6,874 nucleotides of DNA from JADJYF01 sp043782755 (GTDB taxonomy: Bacteria; Pseudomonadota; Gammaproteobacteria; Ga0077536): assembly GCA_043782755.1 (NCBI GenBank), contig JAYWAC010000058.1:1-6874 (forward strand), written 5' to 3'. Both the position numbers and the translations under genes were made by a program. The notes under the pieces were generated by a model that ran no database searches, had not been told where the DNA came from, and saw nothing but the letters and a program-made list of their open reading frames with translations. Of this stretch, positions 1 to 5,709 are shown piece after piece; position 1 is the first letter of the stretch; each line of letters begins with the position of its first letter.

Positions 1-265
1 TTACGCCGAAGCGGTAGAGCCTGTGCGCAGTCTCGCTTCTCGTGATCACTGACCTGGCCAGGGACTTCAGCGAGCCCTTGATCGAGGCGGTCACCGACGC
101 TCTCGCGCAGTCATGGGAATATTGTGTTGCCCGACCGTGTTCACGACGAGGAAAGTATCAGAATCAAGCATGTAGGTCGAGCATAGAGCAGGCAACGAGC
201 ACCTTACCGCGCTCTGAATCGCGGACGAATACGGACATCGGCGCAGGCCGCTATGTTGTGCAGGA
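1..265. other. Stretch with no recognisable gene downstream of the operon
   Basis: I see no convincing gene here. A GTG-started frame on the plus strand (42-275) begins with a plausible-looking segment, but its second half is rich in Arg, Ser and Cys and resembles nothing I know. Short minus-strand frames are equally unremarkable. No tRNA, insertion-sequence end or transposase motif was recognised. The left edge could hold the decayed tail of a neighbouring gene, which cannot be settled from this window. Confidence 0.5.
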
Positions 266-302
266 ATGTCGATGATCGACATGCGGCAACCTGCGGGCCG
301 CA
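266..302 (-). repeat. Two adjacent palindromes after the last operon gene
   Basis: Reading with the operon, the 3' flank of the amidohydrolase gene has two abutting dyads. The first is TGCGGC (282-287) against GCCGCA (297-302), separated by 9 bases. The second is ATGTCGAT (266-273) against ATCGACAT (275-282), a perfect 8-bp repeat around a single central base. Both could form hairpins in the transcript about 20 bases after the stop codon. No run of T follows on the minus strand, so this is not a classical intrinsic terminator. It could be a 3' stabilising structure, a Rho-associated end or a protein-binding site. The repeats are seen directly; the role is inferred. Confidence 0.45.
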
Positions 303-321
303 ATTCGGTCCAGCGCCATGG

Positions 322-1335
322 TTACAACAGCGATGCCAGCCCGAGAAAGCGCAGCGCTGCCCCAGACGTCGACTCACTGCCGCAGCTCGTGCTGCCATTG
401 AGGAATCGAGCAAGTTCGGCCTGCTGTACGACGTAGGGATAATCCGTCCCCGCCATCACCTGTCCGGGCGCAAAGTGCGTGGCAAGGTAATCCAGATATT
501 CCACGTCATAGACCAGGCTGTCGTAGAAGCAGCGTGCGGCATAGTGATGCGGAGCATGGGGCAGCAGTCCGTTGAACCCCTCGCTGCTCAACCAGCCCTG
601 TTTGAGCCGATGGGTGAGTGGTATCACCGCACCACCGCCGTGGCTGAAACCGATGCGCAGTTGCGGGTGACGCTCAAGTACACCGGCACGGATCAAGTGC
701 ATGGCGGCGAGTCCGGTATCGAGCGGGAAGGCGGCCAAGGGCACGAGATCGGGAAAGTCCTTCAGCCGCTCGGCACCGATGGGATGCAACGCGTGCACGA
801 ACAGCGCCATGCCCAGCCGTTCGCATTCGGCATAGAAGCTCTCGAAGCGTGCATCGCCGGGCAACACACCGTTGATATTGCTGCCGACCTGGATACCTTT
901 GAAACCGTCCGCCTGCAAACGTGCAAGCTCGCGGGTGGCCAGCGCCACATCCTGCAATGGCACCATGCCGAGGCCATGAAAGCGTGCTGGCGCGCGCGCC
1001 ACCATCTCGGCAATCTGGTGATTCACATAGCGCGCGAGATCGAGTCCATCGTCCGGCGTGAACCAATAGGACAGCAGTTCCGGCATGGGTGACAAGGCTT
1101 GCGCGGCGATGCCATCACGATCCATGTCTTCGAGGCGACGCGTCACATTCCATGAACGCGCGTCGAGTTCGCGAAAGGCTTTGCCGGCGAATTCGATCAC
1201 GCCATGGTCGGCATCGCGCAGACACATGCAGGGCCAGCGCGGATTGCTGGCGGGCGAAGGATGCACAGGAAACTGGGCCGGCACGACGTGCGTATGCACA
1301 TCGATTACACCGGCAGTGGCGTTCACCATGCTCAC
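322..1335 (-). CDS. ACMSD-like amidohydrolase (amidohydrolase 2 family), probable decarboxylase or C-C hydrolase
   Basis: This is a 337-residue cytosolic metal-dependent enzyme, about the length of 2-amino-3-carboxymuconate 6-semialdehyde decarboxylase. Visible family features are the N-terminal metal-binding DVHTH (His14, His16), the FVHALHP strand end (His181), SHGGG (His232) and GTDYP (Asp298), which match the zinc ligands and catalytic His/Asp of that family. A family-like NALRFLGL-type tail follows near 325-333. It is the last gene of the ring-cleavage operon. It should therefore act on the product of the upstream extradiol enzyme, either removing a carboxylate (as ACMSD does) or cleaving a C-C bond (as the related LigY does); the sequence alone cannot decide. 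The start is the GTG at 1335, whose GTGA overlaps the dehydrogenase stop by 4 bases. An ATG two codons later (1329) is equally possible, and neither has a strong ribosome site. Family is confident, reaction is inferred. Confidence 0.9.
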   Translation of the reverse strand: MSMVNATAGVIDVHTHVVPAQFPVHPSPASNPRWPCMCLRDADHGVIEFAGKAFRELDARSWNVTRRLEDMDRDGIAAQALSPMPELLSYWFTPDDGLDLARYVNHQIAEMVARAPARFHGLGMVPLQDVALATRELARLQADGFKGIQVGSNINGVLPGDARFESFYAECERLGMALFVHALHPIGAERLKDFPDLVPLAAFPLDTGLAAMHLIRAGVLERHPQLRIGFSHGGGAVIPLTHRLKQGWLSSEGFNGLLPHAPHHYAARCFYDSLVYDVEYLDYLATHFAPGQVMAGTDYPYVVQQAELARFLNGSTSCGSESTSGAALRFLGLASLL

Positions 1336-2075
1336 AGCATCGTGCTGCCGCCGTTGACGCTGATCACCTGGCCGGTGACGAAGCTCGCTTCATCGGTAGC
1401 GAGATAGGCGACCATCGAGGCCACTTCTTCCATGCGCCCCGGTCGCCCCATCGGAATCACGTCGTTGAACTGCATCACCCACGGATCGTTCTTCGCGATC
1501 AGCTGCTCGACCATCGGCGTCGCGACCATGCAGGGCGCGACCGTATTGACCGTGATGTTACGCGTCGCGAATTCGCGCGCGAGACCGGTGGTCAGGCCGT
1601 GCATGCCGCCCTTGGCGGCGTTATAGGCGGCGTGTTCCGGCAAGCCATTGCGCACCGAGTCGGCGCCGATATTGATGATGCGGCCACCGCCCTGCGCCAG
1701 CATCAAGGGCAGCACGGCATGACAGCACCACAGGACAGTCCACAGATTACGGTCTATGGTCTGTCGCAAGGTCTCGGCCGTGTGTTCGAGGAAGGGGCGA
1801 ATCACGCCGCCGCCGGCGTTATTGACCAGAATGTCGATGCGGCCGAACAGCGCCTGGGTCAACGCCATCATGTCGCGCACCGTCTGCTCATCGCTCAAGT
1901 CGCCGACGAAAGCCGTGGCATTGCCCGGCAATTGCGTGGCCGCCTGTTCGGCACCGGCGGCGATATCTGCCACGCACACCCGCGCGCCTTCGGCGGCGAG
2001 TCGCTCTGCGATCACATAGCCAATGCCACCGGCGGCGCCGGTGACAATCGCGGTCTTACCCTTCAGATCCTGCAT
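1332..2075 (-). CDS. SDR-family dehydrogenase, probable cis-dihydrodiol dehydrogenase
   Basis: This is a classical short-chain dehydrogenase of 247 residues on a Rossmann fold. The cofactor motif TGAAGGIG is at 12-19, an Asp (37) at the end of strand 2 suggests NAD over NADP, NNAG is at 85-88, the structural Asn is at 110, and the active-site YNAAK is Tyr151/Lys155. The VNGG near the C terminus is also typical. Between dioxygenase and ring-cleavage genes, its likely job is to oxidise the cis-dihydrodiol to a catechol. One oddity: the catalytic Ser, normally 13 residues before Tyr, is Ala138, and the nearest Ser is 140. The open frame extends upstream to 2156 but would overlap the preceding gene, and homology begins at the MQDLKGK start (2075), 23 bases after the extradiol stop. 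The ribosome site is weak (GAGAG about 15 bases upstream). The substrate is inferred from context. Confidence 0.9.
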   Translation of the reverse strand: MQDLKGKTAIVTGAAGGIGYVIAERLAAEGARVCVADIAAGAEQAATQLPGNATAFVGDLSDEQTVRDMMALTQALFGRIDILVNNAGGGVIRPFLEHTAETLRQTIDRNLWTVLWCCHAVLPLMLAQGGGRIINIGADSVRNGLPEHAAYNAAKGGMHGLTTGLAREFATRNITVNTVAPCMVATPMVEQLIAKNDPWVMQFNDVIPMGRPGRMEEVASMVAYLATDEASFVTGQVISVNGGSTML

Positions 2076-2098
2076 GATGATCGGGTTCGCTCTCGTGT

Positions 2099-2998
2099 CT
2101 ATCTTGCTTCGATGGCGCCGCCCCTGCCGAACTCGGCCTGCGGCGTCGCCCCCCAATAGTCTATCGATTCCAGCGCCAGAGGCAGACGTCGCGGCGGTCG
2201 TGGATCAAGCTCCGGGAATTCCTCCATGCCGAAACTGTATTCCAAGGTCGTGCCATCGGGGTCGAGGAAATACAGAAAAACAGATTCCGAAGGCGGATGA
2301 CGGCCCGGCCCGAAGACTACCGGCGCGTCGAACTTGCGCGCACGATGCAGCGCGCGGCCGATGTCGTCGATATCGGTGACCATGAAATTAACGTGATGCA
2401 GACGGTTACTGTCCGACTTGCTCAAGCCGAGAGAGTGATGCAAGGGATTGGGAAAGCAACGCATGAAGGTCACCGTGCCATCGATGCGATCGGAAATGCG
2501 GTAGTTCAGCGCATCGCTAAAGAACTGCTCGGTGACCTCATAGTTCTTGGCACCGAGCACTACGTGTCCCACACGCAGGATGCGCGTGACGGTCGGTGTA
2601 TAGGGCGTCGCAGCGTCGGCCATCCGTCCACAGTATTCAAAGATTGCGCCAGTATTGGGCTCGGTGATCTGGAAAGCCTCGTCGAGACCGAGCGACGCAC
2701 AGTAATCGGCGTCCATGATGTGAACCGCGATAGCGAGTCGTGCGAAATGACAACGCAGTCGCGCGAGGTCCTCCAACGTTTCCATTTCCCAGGCCACGCG
2801 CCGCAGGCCGGCCAGTGGTGCTTCATGCAGGATCACATCGTGATGGTGCGCGCTGCAGCGATACAGATGCTCGCCGTCACCGACCGAGCCGGCCGCTTGC
2901 AGGCCGAGCATGTCCTGATAAAAACGATCGGAGCGCGCATGGTCGGTGACGTTGAGCGCGACATAGGCGAGTCGACGGTAACGAAAATCGAGCGACAT
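2099..2998 (-). CDS. Type I extradiol ring-cleavage dioxygenase (VOC/glyoxalase fold)
   Basis: This 299-residue protein has two VOC domains (about 7-125 and 140-260), the architecture and length of BphC and CmtC type extradiol dioxygenases. The C-terminal domain carries the Fe(II) 2-His-1-Glu set: His145 in GHVVL, His201/202 in LHHVNF, and Glu253 in TLEYSFG. His188 and His234 fit the conserved second-shell histidines. Residues 232-253 (GRH ... LYFLDPDG ... E) match the extradiol dioxygenase signature. It should open a catechol beside the two hydroxyls using O2. The N-terminal domain lacks an obvious second metal set, as usual. The start at 2998 has a GAGGG ribosome site (3006-3010) 7 bases upstream that overlaps the beta-subunit stop codon; the in-frame ATG at 3049 would lie inside the beta gene and is not preferred. 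A 2,3-dihydroxy-p-cumate or dihydroxybiphenyl-like substrate is possible but unproven. Confidence 0.93.
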   Translation of the reverse strand: MSLDFRYRRLAYVALNVTDHARSDRFYQDMLGLQAAGSVGDGEHLYRCSAHHHDVILHEAPLAGLRRVAWEMETLEDLARLRCHFARLAIAVHIMDADYCASLGLDEAFQITEPNTGAIFEYCGRMADAATPYTPTVTRILRVGHVVLGAKNYEVTEQFFSDALNYRISDRIDGTVTFMRCFPNPLHHSLGLSKSDSNRLHHVNFMVTDIDDIGRALHRARKFDAPVVFGPGRHPPSESVFLYFLDPDGTTLEYSFGMEEFPELDPRPPRRLPLALESIDYWGATPQAEFGRGGAIEAR

Positions 2999-3008
2999 GA
3001 AGCGACCC

Positions 3009-3497
3009 TCAGGGAATGATGCTGACCTTGCCCTGATCGCGGATGTCATCCTGATCGAGGAAAGTCTTCTTGGACAGGATGCGCAGTTGCTCGCCCACGC
3101 GCGTCAGATCGTAAATGTGATGACCGAAGAAAGTATCGGTCTTGCCAAGCTTGCTGCGCCAGGTCACGTAGTTGGAGGTCACCGCGAAACGCGTGGCATC
3201 ACCGCCCAGCAGGCGCACATTGCTGACCATGCGTCGGCAACGCGAATGGGGAAACTCGGCGTGGGCGGTGCGCTTGTTCAGCCGTTTCACACGCTCGCAC
3301 AGGCGATGGTAGTCGTCGGCCACATAGAACAAAGTGGTGGTCGGATCAGCATCGTCCTCGGCACCGGCCGGCGGAATGAAATAGCGCGCACCTTCGACGA
3401 ACAAGGCCAGCCATGCATCGAGCTGCCAGTGGTCGAGCAGCGCCGCCTCGAGATAGAGGAAATCCTCCAGTTCAGCACGGGTCGCAGGTCCACTCAT
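3009..3497 (-). CDS. Ring-hydroxylating dioxygenase beta subunit
   Basis: This 162-residue protein belongs to the small-subunit family of Rieske dioxygenases (NTF2/SnoaL-like cone fold). Recognisable parts are the N-terminal helix ELEDFLYLEAALLDHW, the LFVEGARYFIP strand, the central HSRCRRMVSNV segment (the family's arginine-rich S-R-x-x-x-x-V-S-N-V motif), and the C-terminal DQGKVSII ending. It has no metal or cofactor site; it assembles with the alpha subunit into the terminal oxygenase, typically alpha3beta3. Its ATG overlaps the alpha stop codon as ATGA (3494-3497), so the two subunits are probably translationally coupled, which suits stoichiometric assembly. A longer in-frame start at 3527 lies inside the alpha gene and adds residues that do not look like the family. 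Length is normal for the small end of the family. Confidence 0.92.
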   Translation of the reverse strand: MSGPATRAELEDFLYLEAALLDHWQLDAWLALFVEGARYFIPPAGAEDDADPTTTLFYVADDYHRLCERVKRLNKRTAHAEFPHSRCRRMVSNVRLLGGDATRFAVTSNYVTWRSKLGKTDTFFGHHIYDLTRVGEQLRILSKKTFLDQDDIRDQGKVSIIP

Positions 3498-4759
3498 GCC
3501 GGCTGCTCGACGACGCGTCGATGCCACTCACGCCAGAAGGCGCGCATCTGCGCTTCGTCGTCGACCTGCGGTTCGTCGCTGAGATAACCTTTGGAGATAT
3601 CGTTCCAACCAGCGCCGCTCAGGCTGCCGTAGCCGCGCTGACAGAGCGCGAGCGCCTCGCAATCATCTGGCGTGGCGAAACCGCCGGGCCCCAGGAATTC
3701 CAGAAAATTGAACAAACGCAGTTCGCGCATCGTCGCAGATTCCTCGCGCGGCGCCAGTGCCCAGGCGTTGACGGTCTGCTTGTCGGGCGCCTCGGGAAAA
3801 AAGGTACGCAGGGTGATGGCCATGATGTCGTTGATGACGAGATTCGGAAAGATCAGCAGATTGCGATTGGTGGTCGCCATGCGCTCGGCGCGTTCGAGAC
3901 CGAAGCGTTCGACTAGACGGGCCTTGATGGCCACGACTTCCTTGCTCGCGTCCTCACCCCAGGCCGGCACCGATTGCGCGACGGGGCGTCCCCAGGGCGC
4001 GGTGTATTGCACCACCGCGTGACCATTGCCGAGATCGAAAGCGCGGCCCTTGATCGCGACTTCCACCAGTGAGCCGGGCTTGGATTTCACATAGTCGAAA
4101 TAACTGACGTGGGTCGGCAGGCCGTGATAGCCGTCGAAGCTGTTCTCGCATAACAGCTTCCAGTTGGCATCGAAGCCGTATTGCTGCGTGCCGCCCACGA
4201 TCTCCATGGCGGTCTCGCTTTGATCGAACACCAGATCGATGTATTCAATCGCGCCGCCCAGATAAGTCTTCAAATCCACGCCCGGGGCTTGGAAGTGGGC
4301 GAAGTAGAGGCCGCGGTATTGTTCGAGACGCGGCACGCGGACGAGATCATGCATGCCGTCCTGACGGGTGCCGGGACCATAGGCTTCGTCACCGGGCCGA
4401 TTGATCAGCTTGCCGGTCAGATCGAAGGCCCAGGAGTGGTAGAAGCAGCGGAACATCGCGCCGTTGCCGGCCGCCTCGCGACATACCAAGGCACCGCGAT
4501 GAGGACAGGTGTTGAAGAAGCAGCGCACCGTGCCGTCTTTGCCGCGCGTGAAGATCACATCGCGACCGGCGACCTTGCGGGTGAGGAAATCGCCGGCCTG
4601 GGCGATCTCCGATTCATGGCCGACATACAGCCAGCTGTTGGCGAAGATCGCGGCCCGTTCACGGGCCAGGATCTCGGGGTCGGTGAAGGCGCGGCGGGCG
4701 ACGCGGAATACGCCGCGGCCACGGTCGTCCTCAAGCAGAGATGGTGGGTGTGCGGTCAC
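3494..4759 (-). CDS. Rieske ring-hydroxylating dioxygenase alpha subunit
   Basis: This 421-residue catalytic subunit of a terminal oxygenase adds both atoms of O2 to an arene to give a cis-dihydrodiol. The N-terminal Rieske [2Fe-2S] domain has C85-P-H87, 17 residues, then C105-x-x-H108. The catalytic domain has the ENSFDGYHGLPTH stretch, with bridging Asp209 and mononuclear-iron ligands His212 and His217. The third ligand is probably Asp365 or Asp366 in ATPDDCEAL. The C-terminal QRGYGSL ... WNDISKGYLSDE block is family-typical. I chose the GTG at 4759 because AGGGGA (4767-4772) sits 7 bases upstream and family homology begins just after it. A TTG-started frame from 4867 would add 36 unrelated residues through the regulatory region. 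It is the first gene of the operon. No ferredoxin or reductase gene is in the window. The exact substrate cannot be read from the sequence. Confidence 0.93.
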   Translation of the reverse strand: MTAHPPSLLEDDRGRGVFRVARRAFTDPEILARERAAIFANSWLYVGHESEIAQAGDFLTRKVAGRDVIFTRGKDGTVRCFFNTCPHRGALVCREAAGNGAMFRCFYHSWAFDLTGKLINRPGDEAYGPGTRQDGMHDLVRVPRLEQYRGLYFAHFQAPGVDLKTYLGGAIEYIDLVFDQSETAMEIVGGTQQYGFDANWKLLCENSFDGYHGLPTHVSYFDYVKSKPGSLVEVAIKGRAFDLGNGHAVVQYTAPWGRPVAQSVPAWGEDASKEVVAIKARLVERFGLERAERMATTNRNLLIFPNLVINDIMAITLRTFFPEAPDKQTVNAWALAPREESATMRELRLFNFLEFLGPGGFATPDDCEALALCQRGYGSLSGAGWNDISKGYLSDEPQVDDEAQMRAFWREWHRRVVEQPA

Positions 4760-4766
4760 GGCGACG

Positions 4767-4772
4767 TCCCCT
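4767..4772 (-). promoter_or_regulatory. Ribosome binding site that sets the alpha-subunit start
   Basis: On the minus strand this reads AGGGGA, followed by 7 bases and the GTG at 4759. It supports the GTG start over the TTG-started longer frame. The kinase gene at 5710 has a nearly identical site (AGGGGAG, 5696-5702) at the same spacing. Confidence 0.65.
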
Positions 4773-4777
4773 GGTAA

Positions 4778-4795
4778 AAACCGTATGCTTGGTTT
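4778..4795. repeat. Short dyad in the operon leader
   Basis: AAACC (4778-4782) and GGTTT (4791-4795) form a 5-bp inverted repeat around 8 bases, just upstream of the alpha ribosome site. The right arm continues as GGTTTGTTTA and contains the hexamer GTTTGT found in the larger operator-like repeat at 4887-4917, but in opposite arrangement. It may be a secondary binding site or chance. Confidence 0.2.
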
Positions 4796-4803
4796 GTTTA
4801 TGG

Positions 4804-4832
4804 AAGCTACAGGGAAAGCGTAGCGATGTAAA
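4804..4832 (-). promoter_or_regulatory. Possible promoter of the catabolic operon
   Basis: On the minus strand TTTACA (4832-4827) resembles a -35 box. After 17 bases comes TAGCTT (4809-4804), a poor -10. Transcription would start near 4797, leaving a leader of about 40 bases with the AGGGGA site, which fits the GTG start. An alternative is TTGCCA (4867-4862) with TATTTA (4843-4838). Matches are weak and the promoter is inferred. Confidence 0.22.
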
Positions 4833-4860
4833 CGCGATAAATAGGCATTAACAGGCGAGG

Positions 4861-4889
4861 CTGGCAAGGCCTTCCAGACCGGTTACACT
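4861..4889 (+). promoter_or_regulatory. Possible promoter of the TetR-family gene
   Basis: CTGGCA (4861-4866) and TACACT (4884-4889) are separated by 17 bases and each match four of six consensus positions. Transcription would begin near 4896, inside the inverted repeat at 4887-4917. A repressor bound there would block its own gene, a common TetR arrangement. The boxes are seen; activity is inferred. Confidence 0.3.
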
Positions 4890-4917
4890 GTTTGTCTAGT
4901 GTCCCAGCACAAACAGT
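4887..4917. promoter_or_regulatory. Inverted repeat, candidate TetR operator
   Basis: ACTGTTTGT (4887-4895) and ACAAACAGT (4909-4917) are perfect 9-bp inverted arms separated by 13 bases, so half-site centres lie 22 bp apart, about two helical turns. The repeat ends 6 bases before the tetR ATG and overlaps the presumed -10 and start region of that gene. It lies in the only gap between the divergent transcripts. Known TetR-family regulators often bind such dyads next to their own gene. That this regulator binds here is inference, though position and symmetry make it the best operator candidate in the window. Confidence 0.6.
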
Positions 4918-4923
4918 AAGCGC

Positions 4924-5586
4924 ATGTCCGTAGCGAGTAGCGAATCCCTCTCCCGCGTGCCGCAAGCCGAAAGATCGGCACGCATGCAGCGGCGCCTGGC
5001 GCAGGCTGCGTACGAGGTCATACGGGACAACGGCTATGTGAACTTTCGCACCGCCGCTGTGGCGCGCGCCGCCGGCGTCTCGCAGGGCGCACAACTGCAC
5101 CACTTTCCGACCAAGAACTCGCTGGCCGAGGCCGCCATCGAATACGCCTGGTCGCAGGCCACCGACGATTCGCTGGCACGCATCGCTGCCTTCAACGCCG
5201 AGGACGACATCGTCGCGGCGCTCATGGCCGACAGCCAGGCCTTCTTCTTCTCGGACTATTTCCGCGTCGCGCTCGACATCCTCATGGCGGGCGGCAACGA
5301 CGTCGCGCTGCGCGAATCGCTGGTCGCGAGCACGCTCGCCCATCGCAGCCGCGTCGAACGACGGTGGCTGGAGAAGCTGGTCGAACAGGGCTGGAAGCTG
5401 CCCGATGCCGACGACGTGTTGGCACTCAGCATGAGCGTGGCGCGCGGTTTCGCGGTGCGCGCGCTGGTCGAGCCCGGTCGCGAGCGTTTCGATCGCCTGT
5501 GCCTGCGCTGGGTGGCGATCCTGCGCAGCGCAGGGTTGGGTCCGACCGCCAAGCTGCGGCGCACGCCGGCGTCTCGTGCACGCTGA
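4924..5586 (+). CDS. TetR-family transcriptional regulator
   Basis: This 220-residue DNA-binding protein is of typical TetR length. The N-terminal helix (about 19-38) precedes the helix-turn-helix FRTAAVARAAGVSQGAQLHHFPTK (split across 41-64), whose recognition helix and HHFPTK turn are characteristic. The rest is a helical ligand-binding and dimerisation domain without recognisable sequence motifs, as expected. It is divergent from the dioxygenase operon across 164 bases, so it most likely controls that operon and itself in response to the aromatic substrate or an intermediate. I kept the ATG at 4924; the ribosome site is poor (AGTAAG, 3 bases away), and Met21 (4984) is an alternative that would still include the DNA-binding domain. 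The C-terminal 15 residues are basic and probably disordered. The effector is unknown. Confidence 0.92.
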   Translation: MSVASSESLSRVPQAERSARMQRRLAQAAYEVIRDNGYVNFRTAAVARAAGVSQGAQLHHFPTKNSLAEAAIEYAWSQATDDSLARIAAFNAEDDIVAALMADSQAFFFSDYFRVALDILMAGGNDVALRESLVASTLAHRSRVERRWLEKLVEQGWKLPDADDVLALSMSVARGFAVRALVEPGRERFDRLCLRWVAILRSAGLGPTAKLRRTPASRAR

Positions 5587-5596
5587 AGACCACACC

Positions 5597-5668
5597 ATGG
5601 CCGCCACCGACTTCATCCGTACTCTTACTTTCGACGCGCAGCACAAAACGCGCGAACACTATCAATAA
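5597..5668 (+). CDS. Possible 23-residue leader ORF
   Basis: An ATG-started frame between the regulator and the kinase encodes MAATDFIRTLTFDAQHKTREHYQ and then TAA. Its ribosome site is weak and I know no relative. It ends 5 bases before the perfect stem-loop at 5674-5693, which lies directly ahead of the kinase ribosome site. That arrangement would fit a leader peptide, but chance is equally likely in 123 bases. Confidence 0.15.
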   Translation: MAATDFIRTLTFDAQHKTREHYQ

Positions 5669-5673
5669 CAGCA

Positions 5674-5693
5674 GACGTTCGAGACCGAACGTC
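5674..5693 (+). repeat. Perfect 8-bp stem with 4-base loop ahead of the kinase gene
   Basis: GACGTTCG (5674-5681) and CGAACGTC (5686-5693) are perfect inverted arms around AGAC. The kinase ribosome site AGGGGAG starts 3 bases later, at 5696. No T-run follows, so it is not an intrinsic terminator. It could be an mRNA hairpin that tunes translation or protects the kinase message, or a compact operator for a DNA-binding protein. The structure is seen directly; the role is inferred. Confidence 0.5.
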
Positions 5694-5709
5694 ACAGGGG
5701 AGAACAGCG

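Noticed and set aside
42..275. 77-codon plus-strand frame at the left edge
   Set aside because: It starts at GTG without a clear ribosome site and has a low-information product with no known relative; too weak to call a gene.
253..1092. 279-codon open frame on the plus strand
   Set aside because: It lies opposite the amidohydrolase gene, which has all family motifs; the plus-strand product has no recognisable domain and is typical of antisense frames in GC-rich DNA.
2076..2156. Upstream start of the SDR gene at 2156
   Set aside because: It would overlap the extradiol gene by more than 50 bases, and SDR homology starts at the ATG at 2075.
1089..2159. 356-codon open frame on the plus strand
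   Set aside because: It is the antisense shadow of the SDR gene, with a His/Arg/Ala-rich product and no domain, although it is longer than the real gene.
4760..4867. TTG-started N-terminal extension of the dioxygenase alpha subunit
   Set aside because: The 36 extra residues do not resemble the family, TTG is rare, and a good ribosome site precedes the GTG at 4759.
4807..5646. 279-codon open frame on the minus strand
   Set aside because: It is antisense to the TetR gene and crosses the promoter region; the product resembles no protein family.
5674..5693. Reading the stem-loop as an intrinsic terminator of the TetR gene
   Set aside because: No T-run follows, and the ribosome site of the next gene begins 3 bases later.
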